Shown here: piece by piece, positions 9,258 to 19,499 of the stretch
How the letters are laid out: every line of letters begins with the position of its first letter
How positions within the stretch are numbered: the first letter of the stretch is position 1
DNA from: Phymatolithon calcareum
Taxonomy: Eukaryota; Rhodophyta; Florideophyceae; Hapalidiales
Length of the DNA: 64,000 nt
Direction: 5' to 3'
NCBI GenBank assembly: GCA_977006965.1
Contig: OZ345356.1
Coordinates: 1,116,001-1,180,000, forward strand
Position numbers and translations under genes: made by a program
Notes under the pieces: generated by a model
Databases searched by the model: none
What the model was told of the DNA's origin: nothing
Seen by the model: the letters and a program-made list of their open reading frames with translations, nothing else

Positions 9258-10012
9258 GTGAAGACTTGGGAGCTTTCAAATAAATCCTTAATCATCCCCG
9301 CTGAGGGCTTCTCCGCTACAAGACGTCGTGTTTTGAGGGACATCTTCCCTGGATATACAACTGTCGCGCGAACACGTTCATCTTTGACGTGTGTTGACGT
9401 CATATGACACATAGGCGGAATAGATGATTGTATTGAATTCCTTAATAATATGTCACGAATTCGATCCTTTGTACGACACTTGTGGAGTGCAGATGCCCAG
9501 CCGCGATTGAGCGACTGTTCAGCTACACGATTTCATATACTGGCATGCGTAGATTTTTCCGACTTTAACAGTCGATAGCATTGCAAGCTCTACCCATTTC
9601 ACCCTCTGCTACTAGCTTCGTGAACATTCAATTACGAAAACTATTGTTGATGACCAATAAATAGGATTGAGATCTTGGATCTATAACTTTTCTTAACACC
9701 ATTCAGGGAATTTGCTACCACAATTTTCAAAAACGTGGAGGAGATGTGAGAGGTATTGGTGCTGACAATCAACGGAGCTCATGGAAGAGATGCCTCGTAC
9801 TTGGTGACTAATATTCCAAGAGACCCGAAAGTGTCACCTCAGCACAAAGCAGCAGTACACTAATGAGTGCATTCAGAAATACTATACAATACAATAGAAA
9901 TGATCTAGCACCCTCGCCTCATTACTCAGATACCTGGTGCCAATCACAGCACCCATTGCACTGCACTGTCTTGCCGTTGCAACTGAGAAAGATTGGGTTC
10001 CATTCAGGGGTG
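9258..10012. other. Palindrome centre, no gene seen
   Basis: Unique (non-mirrored) part of the cassette centre. It includes a TGACGTCA bZIP-type site near 9395 and otherwise mixed-composition DNA with many stops in all frames. Conserved in blocks II and III. Confidence 0.5.
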
Positions 10013-10840
10013 CGATAAAATTAATTGGAAAAAAATTAATTGCAATTAGAGCAATGCAATACTTAATTTTCTAAAATCCTCCAATTCCAATTATTAATTT
10101 TTCTTCTATGAATAATTGCAATAATTTTTGTTGTTGCTGTGAACATTCTCCAATTAATTCCAATTAATTGCTTCTTTGTTGTTGACGATTACCACCAAGA
10201 CAAACGAATACTTCTGTTGGTACCTGGTGACTATCGCTGGGCGACTATCTCCAGACGACCCTCACCTGCCGGTCTACTAAGATGCTAGTTTTGCAAACCC
10301 CCTGCTATACATATTGCAGTCATCTGTGTCATTTTCAGCACATTATCAGCTACAATTCACTTTAAAGAGCATTTCAGAAGCTCAGCTATGAAGCCAATTG
10401 CGAACTAGCGCAAAGCGAGTTCCACTGCTATCACTGAGTTGGAAGTTGGAGCAAAGGAGCTAGTCGAACAGATTCTGACTTGGGACAGTCTAAGCGAGGG
10501 TGGACACTATCTCGATATTCCAGATCGAAAATGGAAAGCAGAAGCACTCATGGAGTTTCCCCTCGGAGGGATGCAAGACCATCATGAAGTCAGTAGACGG
10601 TACTGGTTTTACTAACCCCGCGAGCCACTTGAAATCTTGCGAAGTATGTCCTTACTGATCAACGCTCCAGGTTAGAACCCGTGCTTTTCGAGTCACTTTT
10701 TGTTTTTGAAAGTGAAAAGCGGCTTTTGGGATCATAATCTAGTCTCCCAGGCTGTTCGAGCGTCCAGAGGGTCCAAGTAATAGAGGAATGTAAAAACCGG
10801 GAGAAATCTGCAATTAATTGCAATTAATTGACATTATTTG
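10013..10840 (+). mobile_element. Truncated hAT relic in palindrome centre
   Basis: Begins CAGGGGTGCGATAAAATTAA, a hAT-type terminus, followed by AATTAATTG-rich subterminal repeats that recur at the other end (near 10812-10840). The interior frame around 10545-10650 encodes GTGFTNPASHLKSC, matching the zinc-finger motif of the 44.7-kb hAT transposase, with a frameshift before it. No matching terminal repeat or target duplication was found at the right end, so it is probably truncated. Also in blocks II (about 35657-36485) and III (about 57420-58250, inverted). Confidence 0.6.
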
Positions 10841-10844
10841 AAAG

Positions 10845-11129
10845 CTACTCCCAGCCGGCGAGGACGCTCTCAGTCATAGCTACAATAGACCATCCGAGAT
10901 CAGGGTAATCTAATAAGTGCTTGTCTTTGGTCGTGGAAACGAAGGTTGTCCCGATTTTTCCACGTGCTGTTTTAAAGTCAGAAAAAGTCCAGAATTCTTC
11001 ATCCACAATGTCATAGAGAACTTCGTGAACCGTACCAGAGCTCTCGCCGGCTCCTTGCATCTCATTCGGATGAAAAAACCAAGGAAACCCGGCAAAATCA
11101 TTACAAGCAACGCTGCAGTGAGAATCCAT
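10845..11129 (-). CDS. Family A, short form, 94 aa (A3)
   Basis: Same N-domain as the other A copies (DIVDEEFW, LGWSIVAM), ending VLAGWE-stop. Relative to the long form, the tail is gone through an apparent deletion between two GGGAG runs, so the stop is followed directly by the CTTTCAAATAA of the original 3' region. The start at 11129 is chosen by alignment with family B. TATA at 11337-11344. A6 and A7 are the same form. Confidence 0.6.
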   Translation of the reverse strand: MDSHCSVACNDFAGFPWFFHPNEMQGAGESSGTVHEVLYDIVDEEFWTFSDFKTARGKIGTTFVSTTKDKHLLDYPDLGWSIVAMTESVLAGWE

Positions 11130-11638
11130 TTTGATCCTTTGCGTTTCTAAAGCCAGAGTATTGGTGAAGTTCAGGACGATTAGAATTGATCTCACTGGAC
11201 TTGACTTCTCCGGCTTTTACGGCCAAGCACTTCCTCTTCAAGACGACGCACGCACTATCCTGTGAGAATGGTTGGGGTAGGTGTCGGCGCTTGCTTGAAT
11301 TGCTTCACCGCCAAGAAGTCTGCGTGGCGCATCTGACTTATATACGCTTACGAGTGCAGTTTCAACGCAGAAGTATCACACTTAATTGCTATTGAAACCT
11401 ATTGATACGACGGAAAACCCATATTAGGGTAAGAATCGTGTTACACAAACAAAAAAAGAAACCATTTTTTTAGACAGAATCCGGCCAAAACAACTTGGCA
11501 CTAGGAAAGTTTTAGCAGATGCGTTGGTAACTTTTAAATAAGAATCTACCTTTCTTTTTCTTCCAATAAAATCAGCGTCAGCAAATATGTTGGTTACTTT
11601 TAAATAAAAATCTCTATTTAAAACAAGAAAGAAAGAAC

Positions 11639-11845
11639 ATGGCTAGCAAGAAACCAATTTCCTCGGTATCCATACCGGGGTTCAAAGCGATAGCAGCTGC
11701 CTCATTAGTGCTCTCACATGTGCACCACACTACTGCGGTTACGTGTATGACCTTTCCCGGGGCTCGGGATAAAATTGTGGTCAACATGCTGCCTGCCGGA
11801 CATGTTCATGCACTGCAGAGCATGAAATGGTTATGTTTCGTGTAG
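11639..11845 (+). CDS. Family C small protein, 68 aa (C2)
   Basis: Mirror copy of C1 in the right arm; differs at a few residues (P at residue 13, D in place of H in the ARDK segment). Intact from MASKKPIS to LCFV-stop. Confidence 0.55.
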   Translation: MASKKPISSVSIPGFKAIAAASLVLSHVHHTTAVTCMTFPGARDKIVVNMLPAGHVHALQSMKWLCFV

Positions 11846-12061
11846 AGTTAGAAATCTTGCAGGACAAATCTCATTATATTACATTGCATGTCACCCGAAT
11901 ATGGAGATGTTGCCAGAGGCTCAAATTGCTATAAGTCTACATTCGACTCTACTCCGAAAAGCTTATAAGTCAGAGGTGCACCCCCAGCTACTTGTGGTGA
12001 AGCAAGCAACCACCCACTTCCACCTGCAAGATCATCAGAACTGTGCTTCTCGAAAACAAAC

Positions 12062-12424
12062 ATGATTTCCCTTTCCACTGTTAGGTTTGATGATTTCGCC
12101 ATTCAATCATCGAAACAGCACGGAATTTGTTTTGAGGAACATATGCACGGAGATGGAGGGGATTCCACAGGAGTTTACTACGTGTTGGGTGACATAGTGG
12201 ATGAGGATTTCTGGAATTTTTGTACCTCCAATGCAGCCGACACCGAAGCTACACATTTCCATGATAATGCGCAGTCGGAACCAAGCCTGGGCTGGTCTAT
12301 TGTGGCAATGATTGAGGAAGTATTATCTGGCTGGGACGAAGCCTGTCCTGAGCCATTTGCCTCTCGTCACGGACGCCGTGTATCGGATACGATTTGCCCC
12401 GAGCGGGTACTGTTCGTGAACTGA
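12062..12424 (+). CDS. Family B protein, 120 aa (B2)
   Basis: Mirror copy of B1, intact; substitutions include I in HGICFEE and D in GGDSTG. TATA-like CTTATAAG at 11962-11969. Confidence 0.7.
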   Translation: MISLSTVRFDDFAIQSSKQHGICFEEHMHGDGGDSTGVYYVLGDIVDEDFWNFCTSNAADTEATHFHDNAQSEPSLGWSIVAMIEEVLSGWDEACPEPFASRHGRRVSDTICPERVLFVN

Positions 12425-12967
12425 ACGGGATGGAACTTAGTTTGGAGATGGGATTTGTGAATATACCCTCTTGTTTTTAGGTGGGTAATGGACAACTAAT
12501 AGATGGGGATATATGTTGATTTAATAGATTGGTATGGACTAAAATTGTCATCTTCGGACATTTTAAAAATAAATGAGCATATTTATCCCTGTTGAGTGAA
12601 ACAACGCCATAGTCGACAGCACAATTGATCCCATCAAGAGTTCGAGAGCAATAATGAAACGATAAACACACTTTCTACCAATATCGATTTCTTCCATCTG
12701 TGTTGATTTTCGGTCACTTCACTTTGAAGACCAGAGGTGGGTTTCTGTGGCCCACTGAATCGTGTTACACCAACAACTAAAAAAGAAACTCTTCTTTGGA
12801 TAGAATCCAGCCAAAATCTCTTGGCACTAGGAAAGTTGCCCCATTCGCCAGTAGATGCGTTAGTAACTTTTAAATAAAAATCAACCTGTGTACTTTTCAC
12901 TTCACTTTGAAAACGCTGAAGTGCTTACAACCTTGTAGGATGCATATGGGAGGTGTATAGACACGCC

Positions 12968-13407
12968 TTTGCACTGGCAGAAAGCGCTCCTCGTCCAATT
13001 ACACAAGAAGGGGGCACAAGAGGACCCCAGAAACTGCCGCCCGATTTCCTTGCTGAGTCACTCAAGGAAAATTATTGAGACAGCTATTGATATGAAGTTG
13101 CGCACAGTGAACTCAAACCACTGGTATCAGTTAGGGTAAGAGCACTGAACTTTCCATCCTAAGAGCTGTTGAGCTACTAAAAGAGGATCAGAGATGTGTA
13201 GCAGTATTGGACCTTAAGGCTGCCTACGACACAGTTCCGAGAATACATTTGGTGAAAACAATGAGACAAGTACTGCCCAAGGAGATCTGCGCAATGGCCG
13301 AGGCGTTCTTGACACCACCCTGGGTAGCAACAATTAGTGATGCGAACAGAAACTGGTTTCTAGTGGACAGGGGGGTCCCACAAGTGTCCCCTCTGAGTCG
13401 TATTTAA
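12968..13407 (+). pseudogene. LINE reverse transcriptase fragment (RT fingers-palm)
   Basis: Two frames joined by one frameshift near 13138: WQKALLVQLHKKG, then NCRPISLLSHSRKII, then KSTELSILRAVELL, then motif A VLDLKAAYDTVP and motif B RGVPQVSPLS, ending at a stop. This is the classic order of non-LTR RT blocks. Motif C and the ends are missing. Counterparts at about 38606-39052(+) and 54856-55302(-). Confidence 0.8.
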
Positions 13408-13655
13408 GTGGATTTATTGAGAAGGTACCATTGTCCCAACGTGAAGAAAGTCGGCACCTTTCTTAGCATTCTACTGCACTCGAAATTTCGGTTCCTTAAT
13501 CAGAATTACTTAGTATCGCGTCGATGGCTCGGGCCACGTTGGTCTCCTCTGTAGGGGTCCATGTTGGCTCTCTCAAGATGTTGTCCAGTATTCAAACTGC
13601 CCATGCTCCTTGACGGCCCATTCGGCGGATTTCTTAGAAAATGACCTACAAACAA

Positions 13656-14730
13656 TCATGTACACAGAATTCTGTGCCTGCATTCTTTCATCCTCACTGC
13701 TTGGTGTAGAAGACCATTCTTGGAAAAGTTAATTTTCTTAGCACGGCGTTCTTCTTGTTGTTCCCAAACTAGTTGGAGGGTACCCCTGTCTTGGATATCG
13801 GTTGGCGTGTTCGATTTTCGCATGCGATCCAGCCTCTCGAGTTCCAGCTCTGTCCCAGCGTCGCGCGTCTCCTCCACAACCTTCCTATGTCTTCGCATTA
13901 ACTTCGAGAGCAGGTGCTGTCGGCGGAACTCTCATAGTTCTATTTGGCATAGCTTCATTAGTCTTCTCCAGTGCCGCCCTGCCCACTTTCCAAACAGTAT
14001 AGTTGCGATGTCCTTTTGGACTTGCACTGCTGCTCTCGATACTCGGATTGTATCGGGAGTTATAAGCGCGGCGTATCTCATATACCGGGCTGATGAATGC
14101 TTGAAAAGTCTGATGCATTTTTCTGTGTTGTATCCTTTCCTTGTCATGCCTAGAGTGCTCATGAGCCGCACTTTTGCGCCAGCGCTTTTGAATCGCTCCA
14201 GGAGTCGGTCGTCACGAATTCCGTTCTCGTCAATTGTCGTGCCGAGATGTTCTGCAGTGCGTCTTAGTTGAACTTCCTCGTTCGCCAGAACAAACGATTG
14301 TCTAATCCGTCGACCTGCAATATGACGGAATTCTTTCCAGTTGACCAAGTCATTCGATAGACCTGCGCCCATTCGGAGCATTCGTTGAGTATTTCCCGGA
14401 GCTTGCCTTCATTCCTCGCCATTAGTGTGACGTCTTCCGTAAAAATATTCAGCGAAGACTCGCATTAGAATCGTTGAAACTCATGGTCGAGATCTTTTCT
14501 GCTAAGGTGTCCATCAGAATATTGAACAGTGTGGGGCTAATGGGGGATACCTACGGGACTCCACGCTCGCTTATACCTCGTGTTTCTCCTGCGTCATTTA
14601 TAACCGTGAAGAGGGTCTTCTGTAGAGAGAGAGAAGCCAACGATGCCACGTTTGTTGATAATCTGAGGGCAATTTCTCGCATTAACTGCTCTCGTGGTAC
14701 CCGATCGTACGCAGACTTCAAGGCAACTAT
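13656..14730 (-). pseudogene. LINE fragment, RT palm to C terminus
   Basis: Minus strand: SAYDRVPREQL (motif A), RGVP then VSP (motif B with a stop between), a degraded motif C region, then a post-RT region EHLGTTIDENGIRDDRL and a basic C-terminal frame ending at 13656. Frame breaks occur near 14440 and 13915. It is opposite in orientation to the fragment at 12968 and a different family. Copy II (39301-40340) has an extra deletion of about 70 bp; copy III is at 53524-54607(+). Confidence 0.8.
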
Positions 14731-14781
14731 GGCTTTCGTCTTTCTTCCTTCCTTTCTTTTTTTATTGCAGAGAACGTTAGT

Positions 14782-15051
14782 TTAACGTCCGAACTTACCC
14801 TCGAGCAAGTTCCCGATGTTCAGAAATTTGAGTATCTCAATGGGTCTCTCCCTGCTGTATAACGGAGGAGGGCTCTTTCTGTGCCTTTTCGAGTTTGTAA
14901 TCCAATTTTTGATCTGTTGAAGAAATAATCCTTCCGTATCAGTTTTATCCACCGCTGATTCAAATATTTTGCGAGCGTGCGACAACAGCGAATTCGGTCT
15001 GTATCTTTTCGGGGAGCTTGGGTCTCCTTTCTTGAACACTGGGACCACCAC
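14782..15051 (-). pseudogene. Internally deleted LINE fragment
   Basis: The frame joins an RT N-terminal block (VVPVFKKGDPSSPK, then RPNSLLSHARKIFE) to the extreme C terminus (IEILKFLN, then LLEGKFGR-stop) of the LINE at 48668-53480. Past the stop comes TTCTCTGCAATAAAA, the 3' end shared with that LINE. Counterpart 40391-40660; a related decayed piece at 48380-48545. Confidence 0.75.
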
Positions 15052-15401
15052 TGCGTGATTCCAGTCCTCAGATCAACAACCGAGTTGTCCGGCTTTCGTG
15101 ATAGTTACCAGATCATCTTCTCTTCCCTGGTATTCCTCTTAAAGCTCCAGGAACTTCCTCCGTCTTACCAAGCTTAAGGCGAACCTTCGGTGTGCAAGGC
15201 TTGCTGTCAGGTGACGTCGCCTTCAACCGAGACCACCCCGCAGGACCGCTGTCGCGATCCACTCCAAAATTAAACCTCCTGCTCGGTCATCGTGCGTGGA
15301 AGTTGCATTGTGCAAACCTCCGTGCTTGATCATCACGGCCGAACTTCTTTCGCTTCGTTGCATTTGCAGCACCAAAGCGAAATCCGTGTTGTGCTGAACC
15401 T

Positions 15402-15722
15402 TTGCCCTCGTTTCCTGTTCTTGCCTTTCCCGGTGTCCGCCGTACGCCGAAAGAGAAGTACCACTCGGAGGCTGACCGGACCGAACGGACCACAAACGAC
15501 ACAAGAAAGTTTCCGATCCTGGCGACCGTGCCCGCGCCGGCTCAAGTGGCCGCAGCGATCGAGCTGCGCAAAGCGCTCATTTCTGCGGCAATCCCGCAGG
15601 ACATGGCTGGCGCGATCGCGAACGCGCTCGCCTGGGACTCGGCAAATCGAGAACTCGCCACACTCGAAATGGCAGACTCAACCACGCCGTCGTCGGATTT
15701 CAAAGAAATCTTGCGAATTTAA
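15402..15722 (+). other. Open frame, GC-rich, unidentified
   Basis: An alanine-rich frame of about 107 codons with no upstream ATG (first internal ATG at 15603). Content such as AAAIELRKALISAAIP looks like real protein. The copy at 41010-41330 is open too, with four or five residue changes. It could be the remains of a transposon gag-like or host exon; family not recognised. Confidence 0.35.
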
Positions 15723-16026
15723 GCAGATTTGATACAGGCCGGCTATCATAACCGGTCCGACCACGCGTGCACTTGTGCGTCACAGAAGGGAGAGAAGAGC
15801 AGAGTCAGGAATTTTTCCTTGCTCCAAGGCACGGTTTTTTGAAATGGCAAGAGCTGTGCTCCGGCCTCCCCATGGGAGAAGACTATCACCTTCTCGTAGT
15901 TTGGTAGTACATGGATTCCGCCCTGAGGCTCGGTCTATACCGCACATGCCCATGCCCGTGCCTGCCCGATGTAATTACAGTAGAACTGGGAAATTCCCAC
16001 CTAGTCTATACCGGATTGTGTATGCC

Positions 16027-18177
16027 ATGTGCCAGAAATTCTATTTCGATGACTGCATCCATGCATGGCTGGCCCCACCACCGTCTTGCTCGTACTGTAC
16101 TGTTCTCCAATTTGTGGAAACTAATGCTCGCGCTGACCGTTGTACAGAATGCGATATTTGGGCAATACCCAGGTGTGTGACAAATACCACCCAGGTATCC
16201 CAGCGCAACGGGCAAATCGGAGGAGCACGAGAACTGTTCAAGCCCAATACCGCACAGGGGCTCGCAATGCGACTACAGTCCCCGGTCGCCCCTGTACGCG
16301 CTGAGCCGCCCACGAGCACCGGGGCGCAACACCAGCTAGCCAAGACCATGCTTCCCGGCGATCTGTCCATTGACGTCAGTCCGAGCTCTAATACCAATGG
16401 CGACCGGCTCGCCAATGCCAGCCCCTCCGTCAACGCTGTAGAACATGCCGATCTCCACGGCGATGGCGACTCGAAATGCATTGTCGCGTTGCACCCTGGC
16501 TCACTTTCGAAAGACACACAGCGCGCGGAAAGTGCAACTGCCGGACAGACCAGGCGCACGCCTTTGCCGCCATTTCTCTCTCGTGTTTCTCGGGCGGCAG
16601 TACCGGCACGCACCCGAGAGGTCGCTCCTGTTGTGCATGCTGCACTCGACACTTCCTCACCACGGGAAAGCACGGATGACACACGGCAATTGACGCAACT
16701 TCGGGGGACTCAGGCCCCCAGCGTAAGCGGCGATTTTCCTGTACCATCATTAGCGTCGGCGCCGATAATGGCCGCAGCACACGGCCTGGCCGATGATGAA
16801 CTGAATACTATGAGCGCAGTCGTGCGGCACGCCCTCATTAGCGATGATGACCAGGACTTTGTCGCCGATGACTTAAATACAGCGCAATCCAGGCCGTGGT
16901 TGAAGGATTATGTTCCGCAGCGCCACTCGCTCACAACGCCTGTGCCAAGAGACTATGCTTACACGTTTCTCATGCTGAGGAATAAGTCAGAACTGCGCAA
17001 GCTCGCCAAAGAGGCGAGCGTTCGTACTTATGGAATCAAGAACTCTGTGGTATGCAACTTACTGAGCTTCGCAGATGATAACGTCGGGCAAGGGCGTTTT
17101 TCGTACGAGGATGCTTTTGGCCCCTCGCAAGTCGCCTTCTGGCGTAGACCAGCAAACATGTCTATCGATATCTACGTCGCGCCTGCGACAGAGGAATTGG
17201 CCACTCGCGATTCAGAACATCACCGGCCAGCCGGGGAACGAACGATTTCCGAGCCACCAATGACCACATCTGAGTTCGCCCGCCTAATGGCAGTTCTCAC
17301 TGAGAGCGAAAAAGCACGGCTGGCGCTCATAGAGTCTGGGCTGGATCTCAGTCGGGCGCAGTTGCAGCGCCGAGAAAACAGAGACGTTTTCTGGGAATCT
17401 ATTGTGCAACCTTTGTTCAATGATCCTTCCGCATTGTACATCCTTGACGTCAGGGGATGTGTCATGGGCGACGAAGAACCTGGAGGTGTGGACGTCAATG
17501 CGGCACCTCGAACATTCCGGTCTGGCCCGTGGTTGAAGGACAATTTTTTTAAAACACGGTCACTTTTCACACGCGCGTACGACAACTGGACAGTGTCGGG
17601 GCAGAACGACGGAGAGGGAAACAACTTTCATGAGTTTGTACCACGTGCACCAAACTCCACGGGAATAGCGCCACAGGCCCGACACGTCTGCATAATGTTC
17701 TACGCCCTGAAGTGCGGAACTAAAGACGAGGACACGGCTTTGTTGAACTTCGCATGCAAGCTCGCGCCTAACGGCACAGGATACGACGATGGAGATGGGG
17801 GAGAGCTGAGCAGTCGCGGTGGCGCCCTGCGCAAGAAGCGAAAAGTTGTAGAACAAGCGAAGGCTGCAGCTACTGCACGTGATGAGAAAATTAGCGCTTT
17901 GAGCGATGCTCTTGTCGGATTTCTGCAAACCGCGAAGAAAAGTTCAGACGAAGAAAGGAACTCTTCGATGGCGAGCTCTGCTGCCTCTGGCGGCGCCACT
18001 GAAGACTGTACTTCACTTCTGCGTGAACTCACGGATCTCACAAAACAGCGGGCAGATTTAATTGCGATTAGCGGCTCCAGCGACATTGTGGTCACCCGTA
18101 CTGTTCAGCTGTTGGAAAAGAAAATCGGTCAACTTCAGAAACAAATAAGTGCTTCTTTAACCCGGACTATTTCGTGA
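16027..18177 (+). CDS. Harbinger partner protein (ORF1-like), about 716 aa
   Basis: The frame is open from 15775, but that start lies outside the transposon; ATG 16027 is the first inside and beyond the terminal repeat (an ATG at 15946 falls within it). A CX2C...CX2C pattern near the N terminus (CSYC, CTEC) is followed by a low-complexity Ser/Pro/Thr region. Two related segments each begin with a WLKD motif (about codons 296 and 505), the second after FWESIVQPLFNDPS, and may be DNA-binding repeats. The C terminus has a basic KKRK cluster and predicted coiled coil. By analogy with Harbinger ORF1 proteins it would help the transposase bind DNA or enter the nucleus; this is inferred from position, since no Myb/SANT signature is obvious. 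Confidence 0.7.
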   Translation: MCQKFYFDDCIHAWLAPPPSCSYCTVLQFVETNARADRCTECDIWAIPRCVTNTTQVSQRNGQIGGARELFKPNTAQGLAMRLQSPVAPVRAEPPTSTGAQHQLAKTMLPGDLSIDVSPSSNTNGDRLANASPSVNAVEHADLHGDGDSKCIVALHPGSLSKDTQRAESATAGQTRRTPLPPFLSRVSRAAVPARTREVAPVVHAALDTSSPRESTDDTRQLTQLRGTQAPSVSGDFPVPSLASAPIMAAAHGLADDELNTMSAVVRHALISDDDQDFVADDLNTAQSRPWLKDYVPQRHSLTTPVPRDYAYTFLMLRNKSELRKLAKEASVRTYGIKNSVVCNLLSFADDNVGQGRFSYEDAFGPSQVAFWRRPANMSIDIYVAPATEELATRDSEHHRPAGERTISEPPMTTSEFARLMAVLTESEKARLALIESGLDLSRAQLQRRENRDVFWESIVQPLFNDPSALYILDVRGCVMGDEEPGGVDVNAAPRTFRSGPWLKDNFFKTRSLFTRAYDNWTVSGQNDGEGNNFHEFVPRAPNSTGIAPQARHVCIMFYALKCGTKDEDTALLNFACKLAPNGTGYDDGDGGELSSRGGALRKKRKVVEQAKAAATARDEKISALSDALVGFLQTAKKSSDEERNSSMASSAASGGATEDCTSLLRELTDLTKQRADLIAISGSSDIVVTRTVQLLEKKIGQLQKQISASLTRTIS

Positions 18178-18192
18178 ACTTTTACTTGACTC

Positions 18193-19476
18193 TCAAGTTT
18201 GTGCAGGCCTAGTTATCCCTCTGCTTTTTAAGTTACTTGTCATTAGCGCCCTCATCTCACAAGCCAGTAAATCACTTCGTTGACCTTGGTTTCGGCCCAT
18301 AACGTTTGAAAATAATGATCTACTGCTCCTTAACCATTCTCCGGCAGCATCTCTGCTCACTCTTTCTTCGAAAGCCGACATAAATCCTTGGCAATCCCCG
18401 TCGTTGTCGACTGCAAAATTATGCAGTCGCATGCAGACTGAAAGTATCGGCAGCGTGTCAACCATTGAGTACGAAAGGGGTCTCCAGAGCACACCCCATC
18501 GTCGCAAAAGGATACCGAACGCTTGCTCAACATGGATCCTCATTGAACTATTATAGAAATTGAAAGCGTCACGGAACAAACCATCTTCTGCGTGTCCCAA
18601 CGAGGATTTTGACCACGGCGTCACGACGCCGTGCATGCAGGAGTACGCAGCGTCTGCAGAAATCCAGAATCCGGGGGGCATCGCTCCGTCTTGCAGCCGA
18701 CGCGCCAGTGACGACACAGCAAACGCCACAGAGTCATGAGTTGATCCCACACATTTGCACGACATGTACAGAAATCTGTAACGTGCGTCAACACAGGCTT
18801 GAACTGGAAGGGCATACATGCCTTTCCGGCAGAAGAAATTCCGTGGCACGTATTCGTCAGGTGGTTTAGACACCTCGATAGCGATGCCGTCGAGGGCGGC
18901 GACGCATCCCTCGAGCGGGCTTTGTACTGTGCGAGATTGACTAAATTCACCGGCTAACATATTCAGCTTTCTGGGATCATTGAACGGGATCCCGGGCATT
19001 TTGAGCTCCTTCTCAATCGCCACGACCGTTTCTTTGAAGACAGCAAACACAGTCGACCTCCCCAGTCTGAAGGTTAACATCTGGTCCAAGTATGAGCCAC
19101 CGCTGAGCAACCGTAATGTGACCCCGAGCCGAATGCTTGGGGAGATTACCCCACCGCTGGAGCGGCTCGCTTGCTTTTCATTTCGCTCCAAATGGGGTCG
19201 GAGTAAACGGAGGAGCTTGTAAAATGTACGCCGAGATAGTCTGAACGCTCTTTTGAACTCGGAGTCACTCAAAAGACCGGTAACGCGTTCGAAACACTGC
19301 CGATCACGCCTTCGCGATGCTGAGCGGAATCGAATCTCAAGCTTGTCGTCAAACGACGTGTCAACAAGCGAGAGCAAGACAGTGACGATGCTGCCCACAA
19401 TAGCGACGGTACTTTGCGCATCCATCGTCGACAGCGATGACAACGAAGAACAGCAAAAACGGTACGAAAGGGTCAT
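18193..19476 (-). CDS. Harbinger DDE transposase (DDE_Tnp_4), 427 aa
   Basis: Cleaves and joins DNA at the element's ends. Catalytic triad by motif: D196 in ALDGIAIEV, D275 in ISADAAYSC, E317 in HVEQAFGIL followed by RRWG. A helix-turn-helix-like segment is at about 80-96 (LSRRTFYKLLRLL). All triad residues are present and the frame is intact, so it may be active. The frame runs back to 19527 only by a TTG; ATG at 19476, with 19425 (MDAQST) as alternative. The stop lies 15 bp from that of the convergent partner. Two E2F-like sites and a long hairpin lie just upstream. Confidence 0.88.
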   Translation of the reverse strand: MTLSYRFCCSSLSSLSTMDAQSTVAIVGSIVTVLLSLVDTSFDDKLEIRFRSASRRRDRQCFERVTGLLSDSEFKRAFRLSRRTFYKLLRLLRPHLERNEKQASRSSGGVISPSIRLGVTLRLLSGGSYLDQMLTFRLGRSTVFAVFKETVVAIEKELKMPGIPFNDPRKLNMLAGEFSQSRTVQSPLEGCVAALDGIAIEVSKPPDEYVPRNFFCRKGMYALPVQACVDARYRFLYMSCKCVGSTHDSVAFAVSSLARRLQDGAMPPGFWISADAAYSCMHGVVTPWSKSSLGHAEDGLFRDAFNFYNSSMRIHVEQAFGILLRRWGVLWRPLSYSMVDTLPILSVCMRLHNFAVDNDGDCQGFMSAFEERVSRDAAGEWLRSSRSLFSNVMGRNQGQRSDLLACEMRALMTSNLKSRGITRPAQT

Positions 19477-19499
19477 TGAGGGGGTAAACAAGCATTGTC

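Larger units (their letters stand above)
5572..12727. repeat. Palindromic B-C-A cassette, block I
   Basis: Inverted arms: left about 5572-8630 (including the 1.2-kb hAT insertion) and right about 10900-12727. Order is B(-), C(-), A(+), asymmetric centre, A(-), C(+), B(+). The arms share coding and intergenic sequence, including TATA boxes. The centre carries the split-off A tail and a hAT relic. Blocks II (about 32448-38375) and III (about 55529-61480, inverted) have the same layout. Confidence 0.9.
1..15926. repeat. Segmental duplication, copy I (direct)
   Basis: Bases 1-15926 match 26505-41534 in the same orientation and order: family A relic, GC-rich decayed stretch, membrane-protein gene, paired hairpins, B-C-A palindrome, LINE fragments and an open frame. 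Offset is 26504 at the left end. Main differences are a 1.2-kb hAT insertion only here (7217-8436) and a 373-bp MITE only in copy II (30936-31308). By eye the 1.8-kb membrane-protein frame differs at about 19 positions. Homology to copy II stops at the target duplication of the Harbinger element at 15924-15926. The left boundary lies outside the window, since copy II homology continues leftward to about 24.8 kb through a further B-C pair. Confidence 0.93.

Noticed and set aside
13720-14271. 183-aa serine-rich frame and its copies at 39365 and 53992
   Set aside because: Antisense shadow of the LINE post-RT region, which has clear RT-linked motifs on the other strand.
16041-16682. 213-aa minus-strand frame inside the Harbinger partner gene
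   Set aside because: Shadow of the long plus-strand gene; low-complexity codon use explains its openness.
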